Virus record (IMG/VR): IMGVR_UViG_3300032214_000609
Location: 1-41,921 of that record
Length of the DNA: 41,921 nucleotides
Reading direction: 5' to 3' (one strand)
Origin: a virus
Shown here: in pieces, positions 15,149-23,737 of the stretch
How positions within the stretch are numbered: position 1 is the stretch's first letter
How the letters are laid out: the number at the start of each line of letters is the position of its first letter
Made by a program: the position numbers and the translations under genes
Notes under the pieces: generated by a model
The model's database searches: none
Told to the model about the DNA's origin: nothing
The model's input: only the letters and a program-made list of their open reading frames with translations

Positions 15149-15880
15149 ATGATACCAGTAGATAGTTTATTATATAAGATTGATCAGAAACTAAATAAAC
15201 TATCAACTAATGAGCACCAACAGATTCAATTAGAAGACAAGATCTTAGCTTTGAATGAGGCTCAGATTAAGTTGATAAAACAAAAGATCGATGGTATTAG
15301 TACTGCTAGTCAGTTAGGCCAAGATGCGTTTAAAAAACGTTATGAAGACTTACAAAGTCTTATAATGAATTATAATCATCAACCTTTAGATCTTACACTA
15401 AAGAATCTTGAATTAAATCAATGGTGTACATATGTACATAATCTTACTCCAAAATATATGTTCTACATAGATTCATATTTATTGGCAGATAAAGGAAGAT
15501 GCAAGGATAGAAAGATTTGGATTAATCGAGATCTTGCAAAACATGGTGACCTACAGTTTATATTAAACAATGATCATTACAAACCAAGTTTTGAATATCA
15601 AGAAACATTCAACTCTTTATCATCAGATGAGATAAGTTACTTTACAGATGGTACATTTACCCCAACTAAAGTTTACATAATGTACATGAGATATCCTCAA
15701 TATATAAATAAAACAGGATATATAATGTTAGATGGAACTCCATCATTTGATCAAGATTGTGAACTTGAATTATATTTAGAAGATGAACTGTTAGATCTTA
15801 CAGTACAGAATCTAGCAATGTATACTGAAAATGCTTCTGCAGCTCAGAGTGCTCAGTTCAGAATACAAACAAACGAATAA
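15149..15880 (+). CDS. Conserved crAss-like structural protein, 243 aa
   Basis: The first ~75 residues form a coiled coil (KIDQKLNKLSTNEHQQIQLE...QIKLIKQKIDG). The remainder is mixed alpha/beta and aromatic, with HGDLQFILNNDHYKPSFEYQ (about 132-151) and PTKVYIMYMRYPQYINKTGY (about 172-191). It ends in an Ala/Ser/Gln-rich helix. The order capsid protein, 323-aa protein, this protein and auxiliary capsid protein looks like a conserved crAss-like block, so a connector or neck component is likely. That role is inferred from synteny only. Confidence 0.55.
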   Translation: MIPVDSLLYKIDQKLNKLSTNEHQQIQLEDKILALNEAQIKLIKQKIDGISTASQLGQDAFKKRYEDLQSLIMNYNHQPLDLTLKNLELNQWCTYVHNLTPKYMFYIDSYLLADKGRCKDRKIWINRDLAKHGDLQFILNNDHYKPSFEYQETFNSLSSDEISYFTDGTFTPTKVYIMYMRYPQYINKTGYIMLDGTPSFDQDCELELYLEDELLDLTVQNLAMYTENASAAQSAQFRIQTNE

Positions 15881-15909
15881 ACTTTATTAACATTTAAAAT
15901 AAATTTAAA

Positions 15910-17091
15910 ATGGCTGATTTTTCATTAACCACGTTGTTCGTGGTTCCAGTGGGGCAAACTGCACTCCCTAGCTCTGGCTCAACACAAAACTTGACTGCAG
16001 GACAAGTTGGTATTTTTGGAAGCGATTATTCAGTAGCTACTGCTGTGAATATTGCTGCTTTCCCTTATTTCTACGTAGCTCAAGGTAGAACAAACACTTA
16101 TTTACAAGGATCTAAAAGATCTGACAAAATCAAAGGATGTCCTTCAGGATCTGGTTGTAGTTCAAACGTAACAGAATGGTACAAAGTATCAGGATGTCCT
16201 ACAGCTGCAAACCAAATCACTGATGTAACTGATTTCACTGTACAATGTGGAGAAGTTATCACGTTAACTTTACGTGCTCACTCTTCTTACATTGACACAT
16301 TGTATTTCAATGGATTTACACGTTCAGTAACTATACAAGCACCTTGTTGTGATTGTGACGCTAATCCATGTGCTGATGTAAGTACTAACACTATCATCAA
16401 TGAATTGATTTATCAATTAAACTTAAAAGCTCCAGGAAACAACCCTGACAACATTTCTTTCTCTACATTCTATACATTTGAAAATGTAGGTGGAACAATT
16501 TTACGTATTACAGGAAAACCATTAACTAAATATGGACAACCTTGTGATGTAGCAGCGTTCCCTTTTGAATATGACAGAATGTCTTTCAGAACATTTGTAT
16601 ACGCAGGTCCAGCTACTACTGCTGACTTTATCGTTGCAGATGCTTGTAACTTTGTTGCTCAACCAATCATCACTCAACGTGCTTCTTATGCTTCAGGTAC
16701 ATCTGCAGAAATTGCTCAATTAGAGAAAAACTTCTACAGCTACCAAGCAGGTTATTTGAAACACCTTTACAGAATGAATGGATACAATGAGAACTTTGAG
16801 TCTTGGGTATCTGATGGTGCTACTTATGATACATACTACATTAAATTTAATGAGTATAACAAATCTGAGTACCAATGGGGTGATTACATTATGGAAGATT
16901 CTACAGTGATCATCGCTGCTCCAAATGCTGCTTCACAAACTGGTGGTGCTACAATTGCTGCAGACATTGAGGCTGTATTAGAAGCTGCTTTAGGTACTGT
17001 AGTTGATAACAATGTTTGTATCACAACTACAACTACTACTTCTAGTGCTCCTGCTTCTACAACAACAACTACTTCTACAAATATTCCTTAA
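15910..17091 (+). CDS. Auxiliary capsid / major decoration protein candidate
   Basis: This 393-aa protein begins MADFSLTTLFVVPVGQTALP and is beta-rich. Cysteines fall at about residues 77-130, including the dense group APCCDCDANPC. The pattern of a Ser/Thr-rich N-terminal beta domain followed by YIDTLYFNGFTRSVTIQAPCC is what I recall from an abundant crAss-like structural protein, probably the auxiliary capsid protein. The C-terminus carries a threonine linker (T6, then STTTTTSTNIP) of the type found on the fibre proteins, which would project from the capsid surface. A strong hairpin follows the gene, in line with high expression. Confidence 0.6.
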   Translation: MADFSLTTLFVVPVGQTALPSSGSTQNLTAGQVGIFGSDYSVATAVNIAAFPYFYVAQGRTNTYLQGSKRSDKIKGCPSGSGCSSNVTEWYKVSGCPTAANQITDVTDFTVQCGEVITLTLRAHSSYIDTLYFNGFTRSVTIQAPCCDCDANPCADVSTNTIINELIYQLNLKAPGNNPDNISFSTFYTFENVGGTILRITGKPLTKYGQPCDVAAFPFEYDRMSFRTFVYAGPATTADFIVADACNFVAQPIITQRASYASGTSAEIAQLEKNFYSYQAGYLKHLYRMNGYNENFESWVSDGATYDTYYIKFNEYNKSEYQWGDYIMEDSTVIIAAPNAASQTGGATIAADIEAVLEAALGTVVDNNVCITTTTTTSSAPASTTTTTSTNIP

Positions 17092-17121
17092 GAATAAGAG
17101 GTAAAATTTAAACAATAACCT

Positions 17122-17160
17122 ATGCCAGGGGAAAGAGGATAACTCATATTCCTCTGGCAT
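17122..17160 (+). terminator. Strong hairpin after the auxiliary capsid gene
   Basis: A 12-bp stem with one G-U pair (ATGCCAGGGGAA 17122-17133 with TTCCTCTGGCAT 17149-17160) has a 15-base loop and is followed by ATTTATTT. It lies 30 bases after the stop of the 393-aa gene and probably terminates or processes the capsid transcript. Confidence 0.6.
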
Positions 17161-17178
17161 ATTTATTTAAAAAACAAC

Positions 17179-17742
17179 ATGGCAAACTTACAATTAGATA
17201 TATTAGTAGTTCCTACTTACAGTGTACTTACAATTGGTATTGCAGATGCTTCTGTATATCCTACTAATCCTCCAGTGGTGTCTGCACCATCTATTGAGAT
17301 TGATATTCCTGGATTTGGAACCAAAATATTACCATTCGTTCCTAATGAAATCAATGTATTTACATCATCTAATTTGGGAATAACAGATGTTGGTTGTAAT
17401 CAACCTCTTCCTGATGGAGTTTATAGAATTAAATATTCAGTTGCTCCTGCATATGCAAACTATGTAGAGAAAACAATATTACGTGTTGATAGACTTCAAG
17501 AGAAGTTTGACAATGCGTTTTTGCAATTAAATATGATGGAGTGCGATAGAGCTCTTAAAACTCAATCTAGTGTACAATTAAACACAATCAACTTCTTTAT
17601 ACAAGGAGCTATTGCGGCAGCTAATAACTGTGCAGAATATGAATCAAACACATTATATATTCAAGCAGATAATATGTTAAACAACTTTTTAAAATCCAAC
17701 TGTGGTTGTTCTGGTAACAATTACTTATTAAACTTTTATTAA
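17179..17742 (+). CDS. Conserved virion protein, 187 aa, probable fibre or neck component
   Basis: The N-terminal ~110 residues are beta-rich, beginning MANLQLDILVVPTYSVLTIG, with a Gly/Pro segment (DIPGFGTKILPFVPNE). The C-terminal ~70 residues are helical and contain MMECDRALKTQSS and NCGCSGNN. A beta domain followed by a helical, Cys-containing end resembles a fibre-binding or joining protein. It is immediately followed by the 31-aa microprotein and the 631-aa fibre, whose N-terminus is also Cys-rich and helical, so the three may assemble together. No family name can be given. Confidence 0.55.
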   Translation: MANLQLDILVVPTYSVLTIGIADASVYPTNPPVVSAPSIEIDIPGFGTKILPFVPNEINVFTSSNLGITDVGCNQPLPDGVYRIKYSVAPAYANYVEKTILRVDRLQEKFDNAFLQLNMMECDRALKTQSSVQLNTINFFIQGAIAAANNCAEYESNTLYIQADNMLNNFLKSNCGCSGNNYLLNFY

Positions 17743-17744
17743 TT

Positions 17745-17840
17745 ATGGCACAATGTACTTCATGTGGAGCTAAAGTGGGATGTGGATGTCAACTAACCAA
17801 TGGGTTATGTGCACACTGTGCATCTAAAGTTCAAAAATAA
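17745..17840 (+). CDS. Cys-rich microprotein, 31 aa
   Basis: The frame starts two bases after the preceding stop and encodes MAQCTSCGAKVGCGCQLTNG followed by LCAHCASKVQK. Six cysteines fall as CxxC, CxC and CxxC, enough for one or two zinc ions or for disulfides. Despite its size it has a proper ATG, no gap upstream and 13 bases before the next gene. The Cys spacing is very unlikely in a random frame. It sits exactly between a Cys-ending structural protein and a fibre with a CPEC start. It may be a zinc-stabilised plug or assembly factor. Usual gene callers would miss it. Confidence 0.7.
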   Translation: MAQCTSCGAKVGCGCQLTNGLCAHCASKVQK

Positions 17841-17853
17841 ATAAGACTAGATT

Positions 17854-19749
17854 ATGTTATCACCAAGATTAACTAATTGCCCAGAATGTGCAAACATTCC
17901 TTCTTTACTTAAAAAAATAGATTGCAAGTTAGCAGAACTTGGCAATAATTTGTACAACAATATTTCATATATGTTGAACAAACCTATACCTGCTGGTGAC
18001 ATACTTCAGCTGATAGCATATAGAAGAATACTTATGCATAAGTATTGTAATCCTAATTACGTACATGAATATTCTGTTCAAATGATTGCTAGCAGAGTGA
18101 TACGTCTTACATTAGGGTGCATTAGTAGATGTAATGAATTAGAACGTTGCTTAGAGGAACCTTGTGACATTAAGATTGTACCAAATCCTACAACTACTAG
18201 TACAAGTACACTTCCTCCATCTACAACTACTACTAGTACAACAGTAGTACCAACTACAACAACAACAAGTTCTAGTACATCTACAACAACAAGTACAAGT
18301 AGTTCTACAACAACTACTACAACTACTGGCTTTCCATTGAGTAGCTGTTCAGTATTAGTTAATGAAGTTAATGGTAATATTGTTGGATATAATACAAGTA
18401 CAAATCAAAGTACAGTATTAGCTAATCTTCCTTTAAGTCCTGATGTAGCAAATACTGCTACAAAAATGTGGTTATATTATAATATTGATTCAATTATAAA
18501 AGAATATAATATTACACTTAACCCTTGGACATTAAGTTACAATAGAGATATTAGTTATCCAGTTGGTGTAGTATTGGGTGCAGGATTAACTGCTAAAGAT
18601 GATGTTACATTAATAACAACAAATAATTTAGCATCTCCATCACCAATTATAAAAATTAATATAACAGGTTCTACTGCTATTGTAACTTCTACAATTACAT
18701 CATTAGATCCTGGATATTATATAAGTGGAGATATATTAATTACTACAACAGGAAAAATAATATGTACAGCTAATTCTGGAAGTGTATATAAATTATTCCA
18801 ATATGATGAAATAACAGGAACCAAAGAAGTAGAAGTTGATATTTCTGCATTTATTGGATTAGAGTATCCTCTTGGATTAGCTGAAAATAATAATAAGTTA
18901 TACGTATTGTGTAGTTTAGGTTCTGTATATGAAGTAAATTTAAATTCACCATACACATTAACATTAGTTAATGTTGGAGACTTTACTGTATCAGGAGCAT
19001 CGCAATCTCCAGAATGTGCTACAGTAAATTTAATTGTTGCACCAACAACTACCACTACAACTACACTTGCTCCAATAAATCCTGATGATATTGCTGGATT
19101 ATGGGCATGGTATAAAGGAGATGCTGGTGTAATAGGTGGAGCACAAGTTACTACTTGGACAGATCAATCTATACTAGGTAATGATTTACTAACTGAATTA
19201 ACAGCTTATCCAGAAGCAGTGACTGACACTGTAGGAACATTAAGCACAACAGTTGTTAGAAAAGTTAATTTTGCAACACTTGCAAATATGGCAACAGCTG
19301 CTGATTTTCCTAATACCAATTCTACTGGTAGTACTATGTTTGTAGTTTGTAAAGTTATTACTTCTCCTGGTATATTACAATATGTAGTGAAGGCACCAAA
19401 TATAGAGTTGTATACTGACACTGCACCTGCTATGAATTCTAAAATTGCAGGAGGAGCAACGTTAACTCAAACTGTAGCTTATAATCAATACTATACATTT
19501 AGAAACGGTACAGATTTAATCAATGAATATTTTTCTGTAAATAATACAACAACTTTAACTTCACCTGATGCTGCTGGATTTTATTTAGCACGTAAATTTA
19601 GAATATTTGCACAAAATGGTCCAGGTACTTTTCCATCTGAACAAGGTGATGTAGCATTTGCTGAAATTATAGTTTACAATACATCATTAACACCTACTGA
19701 AATTCTTGGAGTTGAAACATATCTAAGAAATAAATATAATCACTATTAA
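17854..19749 (+). CDS. Fibre protein with propeller-like and LamG-like domains
   Basis: This 631-aa protein is modular. Residues 1-110 are a Cys-containing helical domain (NCPECANIPSLLKKIDCKL...), probably the attachment part. Residues 114-166 are a Thr/Ser linker ending in seven threonines. Residues ~170-395 contain repeated beta units (NGNIVGYNTSTNQS, YKLFQYDEITGTKE, GSVYEVNLNSPYTL) that look like a propeller. A second T7 linker follows (about 399-405), then residues ~410-631 resemble a concanavalin-like LamG domain (IAGLWAWYKGDAGV...VTTWTDQS, ending YLRNKYNHY). Such domains bind sugars, so the protein may recognise host surface polysaccharide. Confidence 0.65.
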   Translation: MLSPRLTNCPECANIPSLLKKIDCKLAELGNNLYNNISYMLNKPIPAGDILQLIAYRRILMHKYCNPNYVHEYSVQMIASRVIRLTLGCISRCNELERCLEEPCDIKIVPNPTTTSTSTLPPSTTTTSTTVVPTTTTTSSSTSTTTSTSSSTTTTTTTGFPLSSCSVLVNEVNGNIVGYNTSTNQSTVLANLPLSPDVANTATKMWLYYNIDSIIKEYNITLNPWTLSYNRDISYPVGVVLGAGLTAKDDVTLITTNNLASPSPIIKINITGSTAIVTSTITSLDPGYYISGDILITTTGKIICTANSGSVYKLFQYDEITGTKEVEVDISAFIGLEYPLGLAENNNKLYVLCSLGSVYEVNLNSPYTLTLVNVGDFTVSGASQSPECATVNLIVAPTTTTTTTLAPINPDDIAGLWAWYKGDAGVIGGAQVTTWTDQSILGNDLLTELTAYPEAVTDTVGTLSTTVVRKVNFATLANMATAADFPNTNSTGSTMFVVCKVITSPGILQYVVKAPNIELYTDTAPAMNSKIAGGATLTQTVAYNQYYTFRNGTDLINEYFSVNNTTTLTSPDAAGFYLARKFRIFAQNGPGTFPSEQGDVAFAEIIVYNTSLTPTEILGVETYLRNKYNHY

Positions 19750-19760
19750 TAATTAAAACT

Positions 19761-20897
19761 ATGTCAAACTGCTCAAATTGTTATAACGGATGTACAGAGA
19801 TTGTCTCTGACAGATGTGTTAAATATACAGGAATAGATGTTCCTGTCCTAGGAATACAAACAGGTGATTCATTATCATTTGTTGAACAAGCATTAATTAC
19901 ATTTCTTACATCTACATTAGATGGTACAGGAGTGAAGATTGATCTTGGTGATACAGTGGTATGTAACCTTGTACAACAATATCTTCCAACATGTAAAGAT
20001 CTTACTATTGTAGATATATCAAAAGCTCTTATAGAAGCTGCTTGTGATCTTCAAGAACAAGTAGATGCTATTGATGCAGATCTTGCTATATTGAATGCTG
20101 ATTATTCAATTGGATGTTTAACAGGTGTTACAGCATCTTCAGATACACATGCTATTGTACAAGCTGTTATTAATAAACTATGTCAAGTACAAGTTGATTT
20201 AACAGCATTAGCTTTAAATGTTTCTACAAACTATGTAAGTGTTGCTGATATAGATTCTTATATTCAAGCATACTTGAATAGTATAAGTGTTTCTACATTA
20301 GTAAATAATAAAATGGTTCCATTTACAGTTCTTCCTTATTTTGGTCCATTAAGTAATTTTGATGGTTCAGGAGCAGGTATAGGTGATTGGTTAAAAATTT
20401 ATTTATGTAATGGTCAAAATTTAACTCCTGACTTAAGAGGACGCACGTTAGTTGGTGCTACTACAGGAATGTTTGGAGGACCATTAGCACCAGCAGTTGA
20501 TTTCAATATACCAGGATCAGGAAGTCCTAATTATATATTAGGAAGTGTTGCAGGAGCTAATCAAGTTGTATTAGATATTACACAAGTACCTTCACATACA
20601 CACTCAGCTACAGCAGTTTCAACAGTTACACCAGCTACACATTCACATTTAGCAGTGGGTAATGGAACATCTAGCACATTAAATGCAAATGAACCAATTA
20701 ATCAAGGTAATAGTACAGGTGGAAATTTAGGATATTCTTTAAGATCTACAGCTGCAGGAGTTGCTAGTACTGGTAAAACAAATGATGTTACAATAAGTGC
20801 AACTACAAATGTTTCAAATGCTCCTATAGGAGGAGGACTTGGTCATGCAAACATACAACCTTCAATAGGAAGTTATTTTATTATTTACCTACCTTAA
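19761..20897 (+). CDS. Tail fibre with phage tail-collar domain
   Basis: The 378-aa product has a Cys-rich start (CSNCYNGC), then VKYTGIDVPVLGIQTGDSLS (about residues 20-39), related to the N-terminal domains of the next two fibre proteins. A helical shaft region follows (about 60-190). The C-terminal half is a tail-collar domain: GDWLKIYLCNGQNLTPDLRG (about 209-228), QVPSHTHS (about 275-282) and the ending GHANIQPSIGSYFIIYLP. Collar-type ends form trimeric receptor-binding tips in many phages. Unlike its neighbours it carries no threonine linker. It is probably a short tail or head fibre. Confidence 0.78.
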   Translation: MSNCSNCYNGCTEIVSDRCVKYTGIDVPVLGIQTGDSLSFVEQALITFLTSTLDGTGVKIDLGDTVVCNLVQQYLPTCKDLTIVDISKALIEAACDLQEQVDAIDADLAILNADYSIGCLTGVTASSDTHAIVQAVINKLCQVQVDLTALALNVSTNYVSVADIDSYIQAYLNSISVSTLVNNKMVPFTVLPYFGPLSNFDGSGAGIGDWLKIYLCNGQNLTPDLRGRTLVGATTGMFGGPLAPAVDFNIPGSGSPNYILGSVAGANQVVLDITQVPSHTHSATAVSTVTPATHSHLAVGNGTSSTLNANEPINQGNSTGGNLGYSLRSTAAGVASTGKTNDVTISATTNVSNAPIGGGLGHANIQPSIGSYFIIYLP

Positions 20898-20910
20898 TTA
20901 ATTTATCAAG

Positions 20911-22773
20911 ATGGCATATCCTTTTTTACCAGTCAATCCTTGCTGCACAGATGTAGTTTTGAATACACCTTGTGGATGTAGTTCTACAATCACTAACGGT
21001 GGTTGTAATAACAACAATCCATGCTCAACGCATTTAACTGCATCTAGCACTATTGTATATGATGGTCCTGTACTTCCATGTATAGTGGCTGAACCATGTG
21101 ATACGTTGAATGTAATCTTACAGAAGATAGATGAGATTATTTGTAATTTATTAACACAGATAAATTATTTAAATAATCAAGTTACTAATATTACTAATCA
21201 AGTGATTACTATTAATGGTGATATAATTAATATATACAATATATTAGATGAGTGTTGTTCTGCAACCACTACATCTACTACCACTACAGCAGCTCCTTGT
21301 GAAAGCTTCTCATTAGATAATACAGGAACTGAGGCAGTAGCTATTATTATTACTGATTGTATTACAGGAGACCAAGAAGCAATTGTATTATTGCCAGGAG
21401 AAACAAATATTTGTGTTGAAACAGATAGTCCTCTAACTGTTCCTGGAACTGTTATAGTGACACCAAATGGTCCTTGTGGTCCAACAACTACCACAACTAC
21501 CACTATAGCACCTACTACTACAACCACCACTACATCTTATGCTTGTGAATGTATTACAATATATAATGGGGATAGTAATTTACAAATTGTAACTTACACT
21601 GATTGTAATGGTATAGTTAATGAAGTGATTGTTATAGATCCTTTTGAAACAGTTCAAGTTTGTGGATGTTGTGCATCAGCTACTAATGAGCTTGTAACTA
21701 TTTCGGTAGGTGCAAATTGTATTGATGGAGCATGTCCATCTCCTACAACAACTACTACTACAACTGCTCTATGTAACTGTTTTAATACAGAGATCACTAT
21801 ATTATCAGAAACATTAGCTGCTACAGATAATAATGAAATTACAGTGTTGTATAATGATTGCTTTACTAATCCATATATCAATATATATGATACACCAGGT
21901 GTTTACTCATTAGGTTGTGTAGATCAGTCTGTAGGAATAACTGCATTAGGAGAAGTTGATGGTATAGAACAAGCTTTCTATATTGAAATTTCAACAGGTA
22001 GTCCTTGTTGTGGTGATATAGGACCAACTACCACTACAACTACAATAGCACCTACAACTACTACCACTACTACATTATCTTGTAACTGTGTAGACATAAT
22101 CATTAGTCAAGATGATATTGATGATGCTACAGGAAATACAATGGCATTTCTTAATGGTACAGTTCTTTTATGGCCAGAGAAAGATGCTAGTTGTGAAGGA
22201 CAATTAGCTGGACAAGATCCACCTGCTAGTTTTTCAGTTGCAGGAACTTATACATATTGTTTAAAAGCAAATGTAATTCCTATTCTTGAATTAATATATG
22301 TAAAAGATAATGAGACAGTAACTGTTATACAGAGTCAAGTTGTTAATTTAGGAACTCCTTGTTTAGTTAATGGTGAATGTATTCCTACAACTACAACAAC
22401 AACAACATTAGAACCTACGACAACTACTACAACTACATTGGTACCTACGACAACAACAACTACAACTTCTGGTATTACTTGTGACTGTTTAACTTTTGAA
22501 AATACAGATACAATATCTCATAACTTAGGATATACTGATTGTAGTAATTTCCCTGTTACAGGTATAAATATTGATCCGTCTGAAATTATAAGTTTTTGTG
22601 GTGATAACCCAGTTGTTAGTAATCCTAGTGTAACAATTACATTTGGAGGAGCTTGTGTTTTAGAAGTTTGCCCAACTACTACAACTACAACTACAATTTT
22701 AGATTGTTCATTTATAGGAACTGCTAATGAAGTTCCAACTACAACAACTACAACCACTTTAAGCCCAGGATAA
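20911..22773 (+). CDS. Multi-module decoration fibre with ten threonine linkers
   Basis: Residues 1-118 of this 620-aa protein form an attachment domain: a Cys-rich start, IVYDGPVLPC (about 47-56), and a heptad-like Ile/Asn helix (about 72-112). Five beta modules of roughly 60-110 residues follow, each starting near a Cys pair and several with a Y-x-D-C motif. They are separated by P-T7 linkers at about residues 192, 202, 279, 382, 493, 503, 513, 589 and 610, plus one T6 at 373. The codons within the linkers differ, so the threonine number rather than the DNA repeat is conserved. It ends TTTTTTTLSPG. I infer a bead-on-string surface fibre; its ligands are unknown. Confidence 0.65.
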   Translation: MAYPFLPVNPCCTDVVLNTPCGCSSTITNGGCNNNNPCSTHLTASSTIVYDGPVLPCIVAEPCDTLNVILQKIDEIICNLLTQINYLNNQVTNITNQVITINGDIINIYNILDECCSATTTSTTTTAAPCESFSLDNTGTEAVAIIITDCITGDQEAIVLLPGETNICVETDSPLTVPGTVIVTPNGPCGPTTTTTTTIAPTTTTTTTSYACECITIYNGDSNLQIVTYTDCNGIVNEVIVIDPFETVQVCGCCASATNELVTISVGANCIDGACPSPTTTTTTTALCNCFNTEITILSETLAATDNNEITVLYNDCFTNPYINIYDTPGVYSLGCVDQSVGITALGEVDGIEQAFYIEISTGSPCCGDIGPTTTTTTIAPTTTTTTTLSCNCVDIIISQDDIDDATGNTMAFLNGTVLLWPEKDASCEGQLAGQDPPASFSVAGTYTYCLKANVIPILELIYVKDNETVTVIQSQVVNLGTPCLVNGECIPTTTTTTTLEPTTTTTTTLVPTTTTTTTSGITCDCLTFENTDTISHNLGYTDCSNFPVTGINIDPSEIISFCGDNPVVSNPSVTITFGGACVLEVCPTTTTTTTILDCSFIGTANEVPTTTTTTTLSPG

Positions 22774-22774
22774 C

Positions 22775-23710
22775 ATGAGTTGCTCTCAAGTAAATAACAC
22801 AACAATACATGGAACGAGTACTATCACATATGATGGTACTCCACTTCCTTGTACAGACGTGAATACATGTGATGGATTAAATACTATCCTTGATAAGTTT
22901 GACACTATTATATGTGATGTTAAAGAAAGTGTTGATATTCTTACAGAAGAAATAACAGATATTACAGAAACTATAATGATTATAGGAGAGGATATTATCA
23001 ATATTTATAATCAGTTAGAAATATGCTGTCCTACATGTGATTTTACTGGAACTGCTGATCAGTTACCAGATCCAACTACCACAACTACAAGTAGTAGTTC
23101 TACCAGTACTTCTACTACAACAAGTAGTTCTAGTACAACTTCTACTACAAGTAGTACAACTACTGTACCACCAACTTCTACTACAACAAGTACTAGTAGT
23201 TCAACTAGCACAAGTACTTCTACTAGTACTTCTACTTCTACTAGTACATCTACAAGTACAAGTACTTCTACTAGTACGTCTAGTACATCAACTACTACTA
23301 GTACAACTACTGCAGCACCTGCTTTAGGATGTATTAAAGTTACTAATACTATTTCCTCAGGAGGTACGTCAGAATGTGATGGAACACCATATCCTATAAT
23401 ACTTGGAAGTGTTACAGTTGAGTTATTAGATAATTTAGGTAATCCAGTAATTGCTACAGAAGACATTACAGTAACTCTTGCATTTGAAACTAGACAATGT
23501 TTTGATCCTGGACCTATTCCAATTAATCAACCTGTAACTATTAATACTGGCACATCTTCAAATGGTTATGGTTATACAGAACAAATAGTTAATGATTGTG
23601 GAGTAAATGACTGTCAAACATTGACTGACTTTTTCCAATCAGTAGTTAGTATATCTCCAAGCAGTTATTCATTGTGTCCTGAAACAACAACTACTACCAC
23701 TACACTTTAA
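22775..23710 (+). CDS. Decoration fibre with long Ser/Thr stalk
   Basis: This 311-aa protein begins one base after the previous stop. Residues 1-90 are a paralogue of the previous protein's attachment domain (ITYDGTPLPC, then a helix ending IINIYNQLEICC). Residues ~104-183 are almost pure Ser/Thr, much of it alternating. Residues ~187-300 are a single beta module with several cysteines, starting LGCIKVTNTIS. The protein ends in seven threonines and a Leu. The shared first domain suggests that both proteins occupy the same virion site, perhaps as alternative or mixed fibres. Confidence 0.65.
   Translation: MSCSQVNNTTIHGTSTITYDGTPLPCTDVNTCDGLNTILDKFDTIICDVKESVDILTEEITDITETIMIIGEDIINIYNQLEICCPTCDFTGTADQLPDPTTTTTSSSSTSTSTTTSSSSTTSTTSSTTTVPPTSTTTSTSSSTSTSTSTSTSTSTSTSTSTSTSTSTSSTSTTTSTTTAAPALGCIKVTNTISSGGTSECDGTPYPIILGSVTVELLDNLGNPVIATEDITVTLAFETRQCFDPGPIPINQPVTINTGTSSNGYGYTEQIVNDCGVNDCQTLTDFFQSVVSISPSSYSLCPETTTTTTTL
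23082..23312 (+). repeat. Low-complexity ACN/AGT/TCT tract encoding the Ser/Thr stalk
   Basis: About 230 bases made of imperfect copies of ACTTCTACTAGT-like units encode alternating Ser and Thr. A related tract occurs in the next gene (about 23958-24155). They are coding repeats, not CRISPR: there are no fixed-length spacers. The similarity between the tracts could allow recombination between the two genes. Confidence 0.75.
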
Positions 23711-23737
23711 TTTAAAATCAATTAATATATAAAAAAT

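Noticed and set aside
23059-23466. Valine/leucine-rich minus-strand frames over the fibre genes (also near 21198, 22518 and 23935)
   Set aside because: They are the reverse of ACN/AGT threonine-serine repeats, which read as Val and Leu on the other strand. The apparent membrane proteins are artefacts.
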